Below, in pieces: positions 8,151 to 19,430 of a stretch of DNA of 64,000 bases (position 1 is its first letter; each line of letters opens with the position of its first letter). The position numbers and the translations under genes are program-made. The stretch covers positions 710,501 to 774,500 of the forward strand of contig NZ_CP146016.1 in assembly GCF_036967215.1 (NCBI RefSeq), in the 5' to 3' direction. Under the pieces are notes generated by a model, which did no database searches, had not been told where the DNA came from, and saw nothing but the letters and a program-made list of their open reading frames with translations. The DNA comes from Sulfolobus tengchongensis. GTDB taxonomy: Archaea > Thermoproteota > Thermoprotei_A > Sulfolobales > Sulfolobaceae.

Positions 8151-11100
8151 GTTTTAGTTTCTTTGTGTTTTTACGCCATAAGGATTCTAGTTATGAAGAT
8201 TTGGTTCGTTTTAGTTTCTTTGTGTTTTTACAATTGACGCACTAAAAAATGAAGCGATTCAAACAATAGTTTTAGTTTCTTTGTGTTTTTACTCTTTTTC
8301 TCTTTCTCTTTCATGAGATTCATATTGTCGTTTTAGTTTCTTTGTGTTTTTACCTGTAACAATTAAAATGTGGTTAAGGTTCGGCGATGAGTTTTAGTTT
8401 CTTTGTGTTTTTACTTCTCACGGCTGGAGCAAACCAAAGACCGCTCAAGTTTTAGTTTCTTTGTGTTTTTACTTGATGAAGTATTGAGTCAGATCATTGA
8501 ATATTTTAATGTTTTAGTTTCTTTGTGTTTTTACCCTTACGATTATAAATTTTTCTTATCTCATTTAGGTTTTAGTTTCTTTGTGTTTTTACTAATGACT
8601 TTTTTGGGATTCAAAAGTAACATTCAAGTTTTAGTTTCTTTGTGTTTTTACAACTGAAGGGCGACAGATGACGCCCATCTGGTTTATGTTTTAGTTTCTT
8701 TGTGTTTTTACACACTCATTTAGCTCTGAAGATTGCTAGAGAGAAAGTTTTAGTTTCTTTGTGTTTTTACCGTCCAAGACGCTTTCATCAACATTTTCTA
8801 GCAGCTGTTTTAGTTTCTTTGTGTTTTTACACTAACGAATGTGTGAAGGAGAATGAAGGTATTGAGTTTTAGTTTCTTTGTGTTTTTACGAGGAGTTACG
8901 CGACGAAGCTCTCTGTGAGATTATTGTTTTAGTTTCTTTGTGTTTTTACATGAAGAAAACTAGCAAGAACGCCGACAAGACTCATTGTTTTAGTTTCTTT
9001 GTGTTTTTACATTGCGATTAGTACGGGAAGTGGTGATGACGCGTAGAGTTTTAGTTTCTTTGTGTTTTTACCTTGAGGACTATGCCAAAGAGAAGCTCAC
9101 AAAGAAAGTTTTAGTTTCTTTGTGTTTTTACGGTTTATCTTATTCATCAGCCCCCGCAGAAACATCTCGTTTTAGTTTCTTTGTGTTTTTACTGAAAAAG
9201 TAATAAATAACTTATCGCTTTTCGAGTGTTTTAGTTTCTTTGTGTTTTTACAACTTAAGTGCAACCGCAGATGATGAGTACATTCCGTTTTAGTTTCTTT
9301 GTGTTTTTACAACATACTATAAAGAATTCTCAGATCCAGTTTTGTGTTTTAGTTTCTTTGTGTTTTTACCTTTTTCAACGTCGACCATTTTTTCACCTCT
9401 GATTATGTTTTAGTTTCTTTGTGTTTTTACTGAATCCCCGAAAAAACAAGAATTAGACAACATTGTTTTAGTTTCTTTGTGTTTTTACATTATCTTTCAC
9501 AACTATCTCAGCTTTAATTCCATGGTTTTAGTTTCTTTGTGTTTTTACATTTTGTCGCAGATATCGATAAGTTTTTGAAAGAAAGGTTTTAGTTTCTTTG
9601 TGTTTTTACGTTCACGTCGTTCATAGTAGTAGAAGGTTGTATAATGTTTTAGTTTCTTTGTGTTTTTACTCCTCTTTAACTCATCAATCAAGGAAGTTAA
9701 GAATGGTTTTAGTTTCTTTGTGTTTTTACATGAATCACTTGACCTAAACGTGTTGTTCAAAGAAAAACACAGACTGTTTTAGTTTCTTTGTGTTTTTACA
9801 CGTCAATATTGACTGTAACACCAACAATAACTACGTTTTAGTTTCTTTGTGTTTTTACTTACCAGAATGATTTTAGATGGGAGAAACTAATATGTTTTAG
9901 TTTCTTTGTGTTTTTACGATAAGAATGTGATTACTGTTAAAGAGAACGACAAGTTTTAGTTTCTTTGTGTTTTTACTGTTCCAGATTCTTTATGGGGAGG
10001 TGTGCTAAATGTTTTAGTTTCTTTGTGTTTTTACTGGAACTGGAATATCGCCAACACCTATCTCACGGATGTTTTAGTTTCTTTGTGTTTTTACAAATAT
10101 TGTATATGCTAAGGCAGATGAATTATTAACGTTTTAGTTTCTTTGTGTTTTTACATTGTTGCTTCAGCTTCAAACTCAAAGGGAATTTCAAGTTTTAGTT
10201 TCTTTGTGTTTTTACATTGTTGATTGATGAAATTATTAACACTACCAAGGTTTTAGTTTCTTTGTGTTTTTACCTGGCTTCATTTTGCACCCATTTTAAA
10301 AAAGTAAAAAGTTTTAGTTTCTTTGCGTTTTTACAAGAACATATCATCAAGAATGCAGATCTACTAATAGTTTTAGTTTCTTTGCGTTTTTACATCGAAT
10401 GTAAAGGTTGTGAGCAGTTTAGAGTTCTAGTTTTAGTTTCTTTGCGTTTTTACAATATCACCAGATTTAGAGAGTGCCATATATCAATGTTTTAGTTTCT
10501 TTGCGTTTTTACTTACGAGAAACTCTTATGAGCGTGATTTCGGTTTCGTTTTAGTTTCTTTGCGTTTTTACATTTTCACATCTCCTTTTGGATCTGGTGC
10601 ATATATTGTTTTAGTTTCTTTGCGTTTTTACAAGATCTGACATTCAACTGGATTTCTTCCATCATAGTTTTAGTTTCTTTGCGTTTTTACATCCTTGTAA
10701 CATACAAATTAACATCCTCAACATTGTTTTAGTTTCTTTGCGTTTTTACTATAGACCTGAAGAGTTTGTAGAAGTTCCAGAACATGTTTTAGTTTCTTTG
10801 CGTTTTTACATTACATTGCATTATCGTCATGGTGGAACGACAAGTTTTAGTTTCTTTGCGTTTTTACACAAAGGCTAAGGAAAGAGATACAATAAACATC
10901 TCATGTTTTAGTTTCTTTGCGTTTTTACCCATATCTAACATTAGTCTATTCACCGCAGATATTCGTTTTAGTTTCTTTGCGTTTTTACAATGACAGTGAT
11001 CGGTGTCATAACAACGGGCATGAGTTTTAGTTTCTTTGCGTTTTTACAACTATACGGAGAAAAAGAAAATGAGAGAAAAGACGTTTTAGTTTCTTTGCGT

Positions 11101-13600
11101 TTTTACATTTCAACTTGGACTTGTTCGGACATTTTTTGAGTTTTAGTTTCTTTGCGTTTTTACTACTATGACGCTACCATGTTCAACGTAATATTAAGGT
11201 TTTAGTTTCTTTGCGTTTTTACATACATAGTCAGATTAAAGGGACTACAAAGACTAGTATGTTTTAGTTTCTTTGCGTTTTTACCCTTCAGATTCAGATT
11301 GAGTTTTTTTTTCGGGGATGTTTTAGTTTCTTTGCGTTTTTACACAATATCCTCCAATCAATGGTGCATCATAAATAAGTTTTAGTTTCTTTGCGTTTTT
11401 ACACATCAGCTAACGCTGATGCCTGACTCTGAGAATAGTTTTAGTTTCTTTGCGTTTTTACCTGCACTTGGTGAATCTGTATTAAACGCAAATCAGTTTT
11501 AGTTTCTTTGCGTTTTTACTGTGGACTACTTTTATTAAATATAAATAAGAAAAAGTTTTAGTTTCTTTGCGTTTTTACGAACTTCTACTGTTGCTATTTC
11601 TTAATCTATTTATGTTTTAGTTTCTTTGCGTTTTTACTTTTATGTAGTGTTTATCGATTATACACCACTTGATAGTTTTAGTTTCTTTGCGTTTTTACAA
11701 CACATTATATCCAACGAAATTGAGCAGAACGAAAGAGTTTTAGTTTCTTTGCGTTTTTACTAGATGAAAGAAATAAATGATAAAAATTCTCATCACGTTT
11801 TAGTTTCTTTGCGTTTTTACAATGAGAATATTGTCACCTTGTTTCTGATATGATGTTTTAGTTTCTTTGCGTTTTTACAACAAGCAAAACCGAAATAAGC
11901 AGTAGTACCTTTGCTGTTTTAGTTTCTTTGCGTTTTTACGCTAACATCATATCGATTGCTACTGCGTCTTATGCTGTTTTAGTTTCTTTGCGTTTTTACA
12001 TACTGCCAATCATAATACTGATAGCGTTAATTAATGTTTTAGTTTCTTTGCGTTTTTACGAAGTCATAAGGTCTTAGCTCTGCTAACTTCTTTATGTTTT
12101 AGTTTCTTTGCGTTTTTACGTATGTAGATTGGGATTTAAGGGATGCGATGTATGTTTTAGTTTCTTTGCGTTTTTACCCCTGGAACATAAGCGAAGACCA
12201 AAGAAATTATATGTTTTAGTTTCTTTGCGTTTTTACGATTCGTTCCGGTATATTATAGCAAATATGTTGAAAGTTTTAGTTTCTTTGCGTTTTTACGCCT
12301 ACCTTGTTTGCCACTCCATCTTAGTCTACCGTTTTAGTTTCTTTGCGTTTTTACACTGACATCATGATAGAGAGGTGGTAAAGAATGAGTGTTTTAGTTT
12401 CTTTGCGTTTTTACTCTAGAGAGTAGGCTGGAACGAAATATATTGCCAAGTTTTAGTTTCTTTGCGTTTTTACGACAACTCTGATAAAATCGCTCTTATC
12501 GCACAACAAGTTTTAGTTTCTTTGCGTTTTTACTATAAAGAACAAGGAAAATGTAAAAGAAAGTCAGTTTTAGTTTCTTTGCGTTTTTACTTAAACTTCC
12601 AAGAGTAAGTGTATATCCATTTGGGTTTTAGTTTCTTTGCGTTTTTACTTACTTGTACTTGCAATTGTCGCTCCAGAACTGTAAGTGCGTTTTAGTTTCT
12701 TTGCGTTTTTACGATGCTTACTATCTTCAGTGTACAAATACTGATGTGTTTTAGTTTCTTTGCGTTTTTACGTAACGCTACTGATATACCCATGCACCGG
12801 TGACGGTGGTTTTAGTTTCTTTGCGTTTTTACGCTGCAGCAAGCACTGGCTACCCGCTTTTATTTGGTTTTAGTTTCTTTGCGTTTTTACAGCCTGCTTT
12901 GTAATACGTGTAGATGACGCTCTTGTTTTAGTTTCTTTGCGTTTTTACGAGTTAACCAGACTGAGACATTCTTAACCCTAGGAGTTTTAGTTTCTTTGCG
13001 TTTTTACTAATGTGCTACTTTCTAAAAAAGAAAAAGGTAAAAAGTTTTAGTTTCTTTGCGTTTTTACTTACGGAAAAAAAGAGAGAAAGAAAAAAAAGGA
13101 TGTTTTAGTTTCTTTGCGTTTTTACCATATATGTATCTCTTTGAAGAGGTCTGAGATAGTGTTTTAGTTTCTTTGCGTTTTTACGTACGAATTACAGCCG
13201 AGAGTTGACTTAGACTATTGTTTTAGTTTCTTTGCGTTTTTACAACGTACAAGAACTTCCGCAGTTCTGGCTTAATAAGTTTTAGTTTCTTTGCGTTTTT
13301 ACACCTACTGTAGCAGATGGTTTTTACATCGGGATAGCAGTTTTAGTTTCTTTGCGTTTTTACCTATAGCCCCAGCGTATTGATCTACTAGGTTAGCTAG
13401 TTTTAGTTTCTTTGCGTTTTTACGGTACACGAAAGAAACTAGTAGGTTTGACTGAGAAGTTTTAGTTTCTTTGCGTTTTTACCTATAGTGCAGTTTATCT
13501 ACTACTATATGAGCTAAGTTTTAGTTTCTTTGCGTTTTTACAATCTTAACGTGAGAAATAAACTTCTAACATTATCGTTTTAGTTTCTTTGCGTTTTTAC
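8151..13600 (-). CRISPR. CRISPR array 1: 92 repeats, 91 spacers, GTAAAAAC-type 24-nt repeat
   Basis: I count 92 copies of a 24-bp repeat that reads GTTTTAGTTTC...GTTTTTAC on the plus strand, with spacers mostly 34-41 bp. Repeats 1-36 (8151 to 10273) have CTTTGTG and repeats 37-92 (10311 to 13600) have CTTTGCG; the switch is clean, with no mixing. Neither terminal repeat is degenerate. Transcription is inferred to run leftwards from 13.6 kb: the minus-strand repeat then ends ACTAAAAC, comparable to the 5' handle ATTGAAAG of arrays 2 and 3, and a leader-like sequence with a TATA element lies to the right. The repeat family and the adjacent cas10d suggest use by the type I-D system. Confidence 0.97.
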
Positions 13601-13760
13601 TGTGCGTTCTTTACGCTAATTTTCTCTTCGTTTTTCGACTATATAAAGATTTCTGTTCCTTCCGGACCCTAAGTGGGGTTCTTGGGTCCGGAAGGGAGTT
13701 TTAAGGAGTTTTAGGGTTAACCTAAAAATTTTTACGTAAGGGTCCGGAAGGGAAAGACGT
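13601..13760 (-). promoter_or_regulatory. Probable leader of array 1
   Basis: Reading leftwards into the array there are three GC-rich boxes in an A+T-rich setting: GGGTCCGGAAGGG at 13740-13752, and an exact 12-bp inverted pair CCTTCCGGACCC (13658-13669) with GGGTCCGGAAGG (13684-13695). Then comes a TATA-like TTTATATA (complement of 13640-13647) about 40 bp before the first repeat, and a purine-rich stretch. The layout parallels the leaders of arrays 2 and 3, which carry paired CCCGGG boxes, a GTTAACCT motif and a TTATAAG element at a similar distance. A DNA-binding regulator of acquisition or transcription could use the boxes; that is inference. Confidence 0.65.
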
Positions 13761-13833
13761 AATACGGTTACACTCAACTGAAATAAAAATAGCAAAAATT
13801 ATGAGAAAATGAGCCCTTTGCGGAGCGTTCAGT

Positions 13834-13925
13834 AATGTGTGTGTATCATTTGAAAAATAGACGATAATTCTATGAATAGTCGTGATAGAGAGAATAGCCT
13901 CAATTTTTAGAAAATCCACAAACTA
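13834..13925 (-). mobile_element. MITE with ISC1058-type ends, copy B
   Basis: The sequence is a copy of the 91-bp MITE in reverse orientation, ending CCACAAACTA at 13925; the core TGAATAGT...AGAGAATAGCCT is recognisable. Its left end is altered (GCGTTCAGTAATGTGTGTG instead of TAGTGTGTG) and no 9-bp duplication is visible, so one end was probably rewritten by another insertion. It sits just outside the array 1 leader. Confidence 0.6.
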
Positions 13926-14007
13926 TTTGACCTATGAAGTATTCCTAAACTACTAAGTAAAATTACGTTCTCTTCATAGATAAATTCTCTTAAATCAATA
14001 AATAATA

Positions 14008-14110
14008 AATGCGATGCTTTTCATCGTATGCCGCTACTTTGGACACTCTCTTCTACTACTACGTCTAAAATGCGATGCTTTTCACTGTATGTGTAAACTC
14101 TTCTACTACC
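14008..14110 (+). repeat. Imperfect tandem duplication upstream of the 14.2-kb gene
   Basis: Two diverged units begin AATGCGATGCTTTTCA (14008 and 14069) and end CTCTTCTACTAC. The first contains a small CGATG/CATCG inverted repeat. No coding function is evident. Confidence 0.6.
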
Positions 14111-14140
14111 CTATAAAAGAGTTAAGTTCTCGTCCACTTC

Positions 14141-14165
14141 ATCCCCCCTACATCCGTAGGGGGAT
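14141..14165. other. Strong GC-rich hairpin
   Basis: ATCCCCCCTAC and GTAGGGGGAT are near-perfect complements separated by 4 bases, a very stable stem in this A+T-rich genome. It lies about 75 bp before the next gene. It may be a structured 5' RNA, a terminator, or a fragment of a transposon end. Confidence 0.55.
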
Positions 14166-14241
14166 CCGCTTCATCCTCATTATATTTATTTTAGATTGCT
14201 ACATCTATATATTTTTCTGCAGTTGAGCTTATTTATCTTAA

Positions 14242-14802
14242 GTGTTTAAGAACCGTGTGTTTATCGGAATTGATAACTCAGGGGATTTTAAGGACTCATA
14301 TTGGGTTATAGCGATTGTTGTGTCTTCTAGAAGTATGAATGAAATAATAGAGGAAGCAAGAAAGAAAATAAATAAGAGAATTATCTTTCACGCTACAAAG
14401 GACAGTAAGAGTGTGAGGAAAGCTTTCGTGGAGACGCTCTCCTTATTTTCACTTAAAAGCTACGTAATTCACGTTAGAGCAACTCCATCAAATAACGTAA
14501 AAAATTTCATAAGAGAGATCATAGGAGAGGAAAAAGCTTTCATCTATTTTGACAATCCCTTATTTGAGGGATTATCAGTTAGGAAAAAGGGGTGGAAGGA
14601 GTTTCTCGTCCATAAGAAGGATTCAGATATGTATTCGCCAATTCAAGTTGCCGATTATTTTTCCAACTATTGGTGGAGGTTATTCAAAGGTGAAGTTGAA
14701 GATGAGACTAACATGATAGTATCTATGACAGAAAAATTATATTTTTTGAATGAAGGGAAAGTAATTGAATTTAATAAGGAATCAGAAAAGTTAGTTACGT
14801 AG
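14242..14802 (+). CDS. DUF3800-like protein, possible RNase H-fold nuclease
   Basis: The 186-residue protein opens with VFIGIDNSGDFKD, resembling the D-E-S-G motif near the start of DUF3800 proteins. It has a late SPIQVADYFSN like their C-terminal Q-x-A-D motif. DUF3800 members are predicted metal-dependent nucleases of RNase H fold, often found with mobile elements and defence genes. The start is GTG 14242. Here the canonical E is replaced by N in the first motif, so activity is uncertain. It stands alone between the array 1 leader and vapBC. No membrane segment or signal peptide is seen. Confidence 0.55.
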   Translation: MFKNRVFIGIDNSGDFKDSYWVIAIVVSSRSMNEIIEEARKKINKRIIFHATKDSKSVRKAFVETLSLFSLKSYVIHVRATPSNNVKNFIREIIGEEKAFIYFDNPLFEGLSVRKKGWKEFLVHKKDSDMYSPIQVADYFSNYWWRLFKGEVEDETNMIVSMTEKLYFLNEGKVIEFNKESEKLVT

Positions 14803-14844
14803 CAGTAACATTGCGCTATTCACTGAAAATGTAAAGAAATTATC

Positions 14845-14936
14845 TAGTCTGTGTAGCATTTGAATACTTAACGCTTATTTTACGAATAGTTTTTGATCAA
14901 GAGAATAACCTTAATTTTCAGATACCTCACAAATTA
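14845..14936 (-). mobile_element. MITE with ISC1058-type ends, copy C
   Basis: A 92-bp element runs from TAGTCTGTG to CACAAATTA and is flanked by a perfect 9-bp duplication GAAATTATC (14836-14844 and 14937-14945). The terminal bases have drifted, but the exact duplication confirms transposition. Confidence 0.8.
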
Positions 14937-14957
14937 GAAATTATCAGCTAATTCTCC

Positions 14958-15167
14958 TTAAAACGCATTTTCTAAAGGAAAAAGATTAAAATTAAGATCC
15001 TTACTCTTAATTAGCGTAAAGTGTTCAAATAGTACATAAACTAACTTAGCTAGACAAAATGCGGTTATGTTGTTAGTCGCGTTGGTAACTTCGTACTCTA
15101 TATATAATGAACCATTATACCAAGTAATTGATAGTGAAGTTATGATTAAGCTCTTACTGAATACCAT
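14958..15167 (-). CDS. Small hypothetical ORF, doubtful
   Basis: This 69-residue frame starts MVFSKSLIITSLSITWYNG and has a protein-like composition, but no motif I recognise and no clear neighbours in operon. It ends next to MITE copy C, so it may be a truncated remnant. Its coding status is unsure. Confidence 0.25.
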   Translation of the reverse strand: MVFSKSLIITSLSITWYNGSLYIEYEVTNATNNITAFCLAKLVYVLFEHFTLIKSKDLNFNLFPLENAF

Positions 15168-15490
15168 ATCATATTGAGAATATGGGAGGGAGTTTCATCA
15201 ATGAGTATTAGAGGAAGAACCGAAGTTAAAAGTGATGTTATTAGTCGTTTCATGATATGATGGTTAGTATACGGGCACTTCTCATAATAGTTCTTTATGT
15301 GTGTGAACTCTGCTGTTCATCAGAAAATACAAAGCAGTAGAAGTTTAAGCGTATTCGTGATGTTGTAATTACCATTAGCAAAGAATGTTGCGACTTACGT
15401 TCTAATAGGGACCTATAGTGTTTACTGACATGCCTAACACTCTGTTTGATAGTAGAAATACTTAAATAGTAGTAATTGAGATAGTAACTC
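15168..15490. other. Gap before vapB
   Basis: No gene, repeat or RNA is recognisable here. TACTTAAATAG at about 15461-15471 is a plausible TATA region for the vapBC pair. Confidence 0.35.
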
Positions 15491-15718
15491 GTGGAAAGAG
15501 TTAAAGTAACTAGAAATTATCAAGTTACAATACCTGCCTCAATAAGGGAAAAAATAAATCTGAAAGAAGGTGACGTTTTAGAGGTTTACTTAAATGGTGA
15601 AGAAATCGTTTTCAGAAAAGTTAAAACTACAAGACCTAGGATAACACTGAATGAAAAAATTACTGTCGAAAAAATTGAAAAATACATTGAGGAGGGATTA
15701 AGTGAAAGCGGTGATTGA
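15491..15718 (+). CDS. vapB: VapB-type antitoxin (AbrB/SpoVT fold)
   Basis: The 75-residue protein has a swapped-hairpin AbrB domain: VKVTRNYQVTIPASIREK, then LKEGDVLEVY, then EIVFRKV. Such antitoxins bind their own promoter and neutralise the paired PIN toxin through the C-terminal tail. The start is GTG 15491. The stop overlaps the next start by 17 bp, a typical translationally coupled toxin-antitoxin pair. Confidence 0.85.
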   Translation: MERVKVTRNYQVTIPASIREKINLKEGDVLEVYLNGEEIVFRKVKTTRPRITLNEKITVEKIEKYIEEGLSESGD

Positions 15719-16100
15719 CACAAATGTTCTAATTTTCGACTACGTCGAAAACTCAGAATTTCATAAAGAAGCTGAAGAGTTGTTAGATTACCTAGAAGGA
15801 TGGGTTATTCCCGCAATAGTTATTCATGAATTCATTTGGTTTTTGAAAAGGGAGAACTTGGACTCTCACATCGATGATGTAAAGGCTTATATAAGGAATG
15901 AGAAGAGCGAGATAGTTGGGGAAACGCCTGAAATAATTCTTGACGCTATATCAATTCTTCAGCAGAGAAAACTATCCCTATCTCACTATAACGATTTGAT
16001 AATATTATCTCATGCAGTGAAGAATAACTTACCATTAGCTACATTTGATGAAGGACTCAAATCAGAATGTAAAAGATTAAAAGTGAAAACTTTACCCTAA
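15702..16100 (+). CDS. vapC: VapC-type PIN-domain toxin
   Basis: The 132-residue PIN ribonuclease shows its acidic metal-binding set: D6 (VIDTNVL), E43 (IHEFIWF), D98 (HYNDLI) and D116 (LATFDEGLK). It starts at GTG 15702 inside the end of vapB. Sulfolobales carry many such pairs, and their RNA targets cannot be told from sequence. Confidence 0.9.
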   Translation: MKAVIDTNVLIFDYVENSEFHKEAEELLDYLEGWVIPAIVIHEFIWFLKRENLDSHIDDVKAYIRNEKSEIVGETPEIILDAISILQQRKLSLSHYNDLIILSHAVKNNLPLATFDEGLKSECKRLKVKTLP

Positions 16101-16123
16101 AAAGCCATTATACAAGTTGATTT

Positions 16124-16204
16124 CTGACTTCCTCCCCGCCCTTAAAAAGGCGAAACATTTTTGTAATTTATAGGGCATTACATGCTGTCGCCTCTAACAA
16201 TTTA
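16124..16204 (+). repeat. IS200/IS605-end-like hairpin and dispersed repeat
   Basis: TGACTTCCTCCCCGCCC plus TTAAAAAGGCGAA (16124-16155) repeats the minus-strand hairpin at 6961-7006. Downstream, GCATTACATGCTGTCGCCTCTAACAATTT-like sequence (16172-16204) recurs inverted at about 53093-53119. Between here and porB there is also a GTTACTC/GAGTAAC stem (about 16241-16270). These look like leftovers of inserted elements; no transposase is present. Confidence 0.45.
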
Positions 16205-16333
16205 CACTGTGAATTCGTAGGAAACTGTCTGGTTTTGAACGTTACTCGAAGAGAGAGTTCAAAGAGTAACGTAAGTTTTGAAAAACTACACAATTTGTTA
16301 AATAAAAGAGAGAAAAAGGAAAAAGAAAAATTT

Positions 16334-17217
<884 letters not shown>

Positions 17218-17230
<13 letters not shown>

Positions 17231-18378
17231 CTCTCCTCCTCTAATCCATCGTTTAACAGATCTTCCATTACGTTTTGGAAGTGTAAGGGTCTAACGTCTT
17301 TTCCTCCTAAACCAGCTATAACGCTATAGACTGGTACCCTGTATCCATAAAGTGCTGATTTGACCTCATTCGCTATAATTCCTCCAGAACCAAAGGAGTA
17401 AGCTCTGTCAAATACTATAACTCCCCTCATGGATTTCAAATACTCAATTATTTTCTCTTTGGGAAATGGTCTGAATACGCGAATCTTCAGCAAGCCGACT
17501 TTGACTCCTTGGTCTCTTAACCTATCTACAGCTACTTTAGCGTCACCACTCCAAGCTCCCATGGTCACATACATGTACTTGGCATCTTCACATTTATAAC
17601 ACTCAACTAATCCGTATTGCTTTCTTCCACTTATTTTCTCATACTCCCTCATTATCTCCTCTATAACGTTCTTAGCCCTTTCCATAGCTTTCATGGCATC
17701 GTATCTGATTTTGAGGTATTCATCTGGCTGTGCTATGGGCCCAATTCCCACTGGGTCAGAGAAATCGATTAAATTGAATTCTCTAGGTGGTAGGAAGGAA
17801 TCAACTTCGTAGTCCTCCAATACTTCTACTCTCTCCATAGTGTGAGTGAGAATGAAACCGTCAAAGCCTATCATTACAGGCATTATGATCCTTTCATCCT
17901 CTGATATTCTGAAGGACTGGATAGTTAGGTCATAGGCTTCTTGAACGTTTTCAGCCATCATTTGAATCCATATGGCATCCCTCTTACTCATGAAGTCTTG
18001 ATGGTCATCCCAGATGCTCCAAGGTTCAGCTATTGCTCTAGTCGCAACTGCAGCAACTAAGGGAACCCTTTGCCCGCCAGCCCAATATATCATTTCCGTC
18101 ATGTAAAGAAGACCTTGAGAAGATGTGGCTGTAAACACTCTGGAACCCGCTAATGCGGCACCGTAAATTGCTGCCATGGCTGAGTGTTCACTTTCCACCC
18201 TTATCAGCTCTGCCTTTAATTGACCGCTACTAATGTACTCTGAAAGCTTTTCTAGCATCGTAGTCTGTGGTGTAATTGGATATACTGCTAAAACCTGGGG
18301 CTTAGCCTGCTTTACCGCATACGCTACTGCGTGATTTCCAACTAATGCTAAACTTCTTCTCTTTAAAGCCTGAACCAT
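17218..18378 (-). CDS. porA: Pyruvate/2-oxoacid:ferredoxin oxidoreductase, alpha subunit
   Basis: The 386-residue alpha subunit starts with the family segment [30 protein letters not shown], shown here only in part ([15 protein letters not shown]). It has the usual TSSQGLLYM and [10 protein letters not shown] segments that line the TPP and pyruvate site. It lies one base from porD and overlaps porB, so the genes are surely co-transcribed. Confidence 0.93.
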
Positions 18379-18379
18379 T

Positions 18380-18646
18380 TCATTTCACCTCCCTCACCAT
18401 TTCAATTGCTTTTGTGGGACAAACTTGAGCGCAAACTCCGCATCCCTTACAGTAATCGTAGTCGATTTGAGGTAGAAGATTTTCCAGTAAATCTATGGTA
18501 TTCTCTGGACAGTAAATAACGCACAATCTACATTTCGTACATTTATCGTAATTAATTACGGGTTTTTGAATTCTCCATAAGCCAGTCTTCCCAGCTGAAC
18601 CGATTTTAGGCCTAGCTATGGGTATAAGGGCTGGGACTTTAATCAA
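18380..18646 (-). CDS. porD: Pyruvate:ferredoxin oxidoreductase, delta (ferredoxin) subunit
   Basis: The 88-residue subunit has two complete 4Fe-4S motifs, [12 protein letters not shown] and [12 protein letters not shown], that pass electrons from the catalytic core to free ferredoxin. It overlaps porG by 8 bp and precedes porA. A separate delta subunit marks the ancestral four-subunit archaeal form of the enzyme. Confidence 0.93.
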   Translation of the reverse strand: MIKVPALIPIARPKIGSAGKTGLWRIQKPVINYDKCTKCRLCVIYCPENTIDLLENLLPQIDYDYCKGCGVCAQVCPTKAIEMVREVK

Positions 18647-19184
18647 CTCTTTTCACCTCCTTATATCCTCGTTCAACTGCTTCTACGTTCAACTCACCTA
18701 ATTTACCAGAGAACTGATCCTTAACTGCTTCTTCTAGGGCAGTGAGTGATGGCTGACCTAATATTCGTACTAAAGCCCCTACCATTGCGGTGTTAACGAC
18801 AGCCCAACCTGCTATGACTAAGCCTAATTCCTTAGCTATAGAAGTAGCATTTACAATGTACTCATTTTTCCATGCTCTCTTAGCCTCCGGTGTATTAAGT
18901 AATAAGAACCCATTACCCTTTAACCCCTCAGTTACGTTAACTATTTGAAGAAGAGAAGGATCAAATACCGCTACCCCGTCTGGATTGTAAACCTCCCTGT
19001 GTAGGAGTATTGGCTTATCAGAAAGTCTAATGAAAGATACTACTGGTGCCCCTCTTCTCTCACCACCATAAAATGGGATTGATTGTCCATACTTATCTTC
19101 TAATACTAAAGCCTTAACTATCAATTCTCCTGCTGTAACTACACCTTGTCCCCCTCTACCCCTTAAAGCTAATTCAATAAGCAT
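18639..19184 (-). CDS. porG: Pyruvate:ferredoxin oxidoreductase, gamma subunit
   Basis: The 181-residue gamma subunit begins [17 protein letters not shown], the family signature, followed by [14 protein letters not shown]. It is the first gene of porGDAB. ATG 19184 is preceded by an A+T-rich element (ATTATTAAT about 20 bases upstream), fitting a short-leader or leaderless transcript. Confidence 0.93.
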   Translation of the reverse strand: MLIELALRGRGGQGVVTAGELIVKALVLEDKYGQSIPFYGGERRGAPVVSFIRLSDKPILLHREVYNPDGVAVFDPSLLQIVNVTEGLKGNGFLLLNTPEAKRAWKNEYIVNATSIAKELGLVIAGWAVVNTAMVGALVRILGQPSLTALEEAVKDQFSGKLGELNVEAVERGYKEVKRVD

Positions 19185-19430
19185 TATACCACATATTAAT
19201 AATTTCCTTCAAAGAAGAAAATACTGTTTTAGAAAAGAACAACATAAAAATGTTTAACGGCATTAAACACATTACCCCTTAATATTGATCAGCCTATCTA
19301 AGAGAAATGAGACATGAGTAAATTGTGAAGATTAGTATTGTAGTTTATAATAATAATAATAGAAGAAGATTATCTACCATATTTTGTATTTATTCCCCAC
19401 TAATTGGCAATACGTATACTATACTATTAC

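Noticed and set aside
8403-12359. Several short ORFs inside array 1 (for example 8403-8657, 10217-10495, 12108-12359)
   Set aside because: They are made of CRISPR repeat translations (SFFVFL, VLVSLCFY) and spacers; no separate gene is supported.
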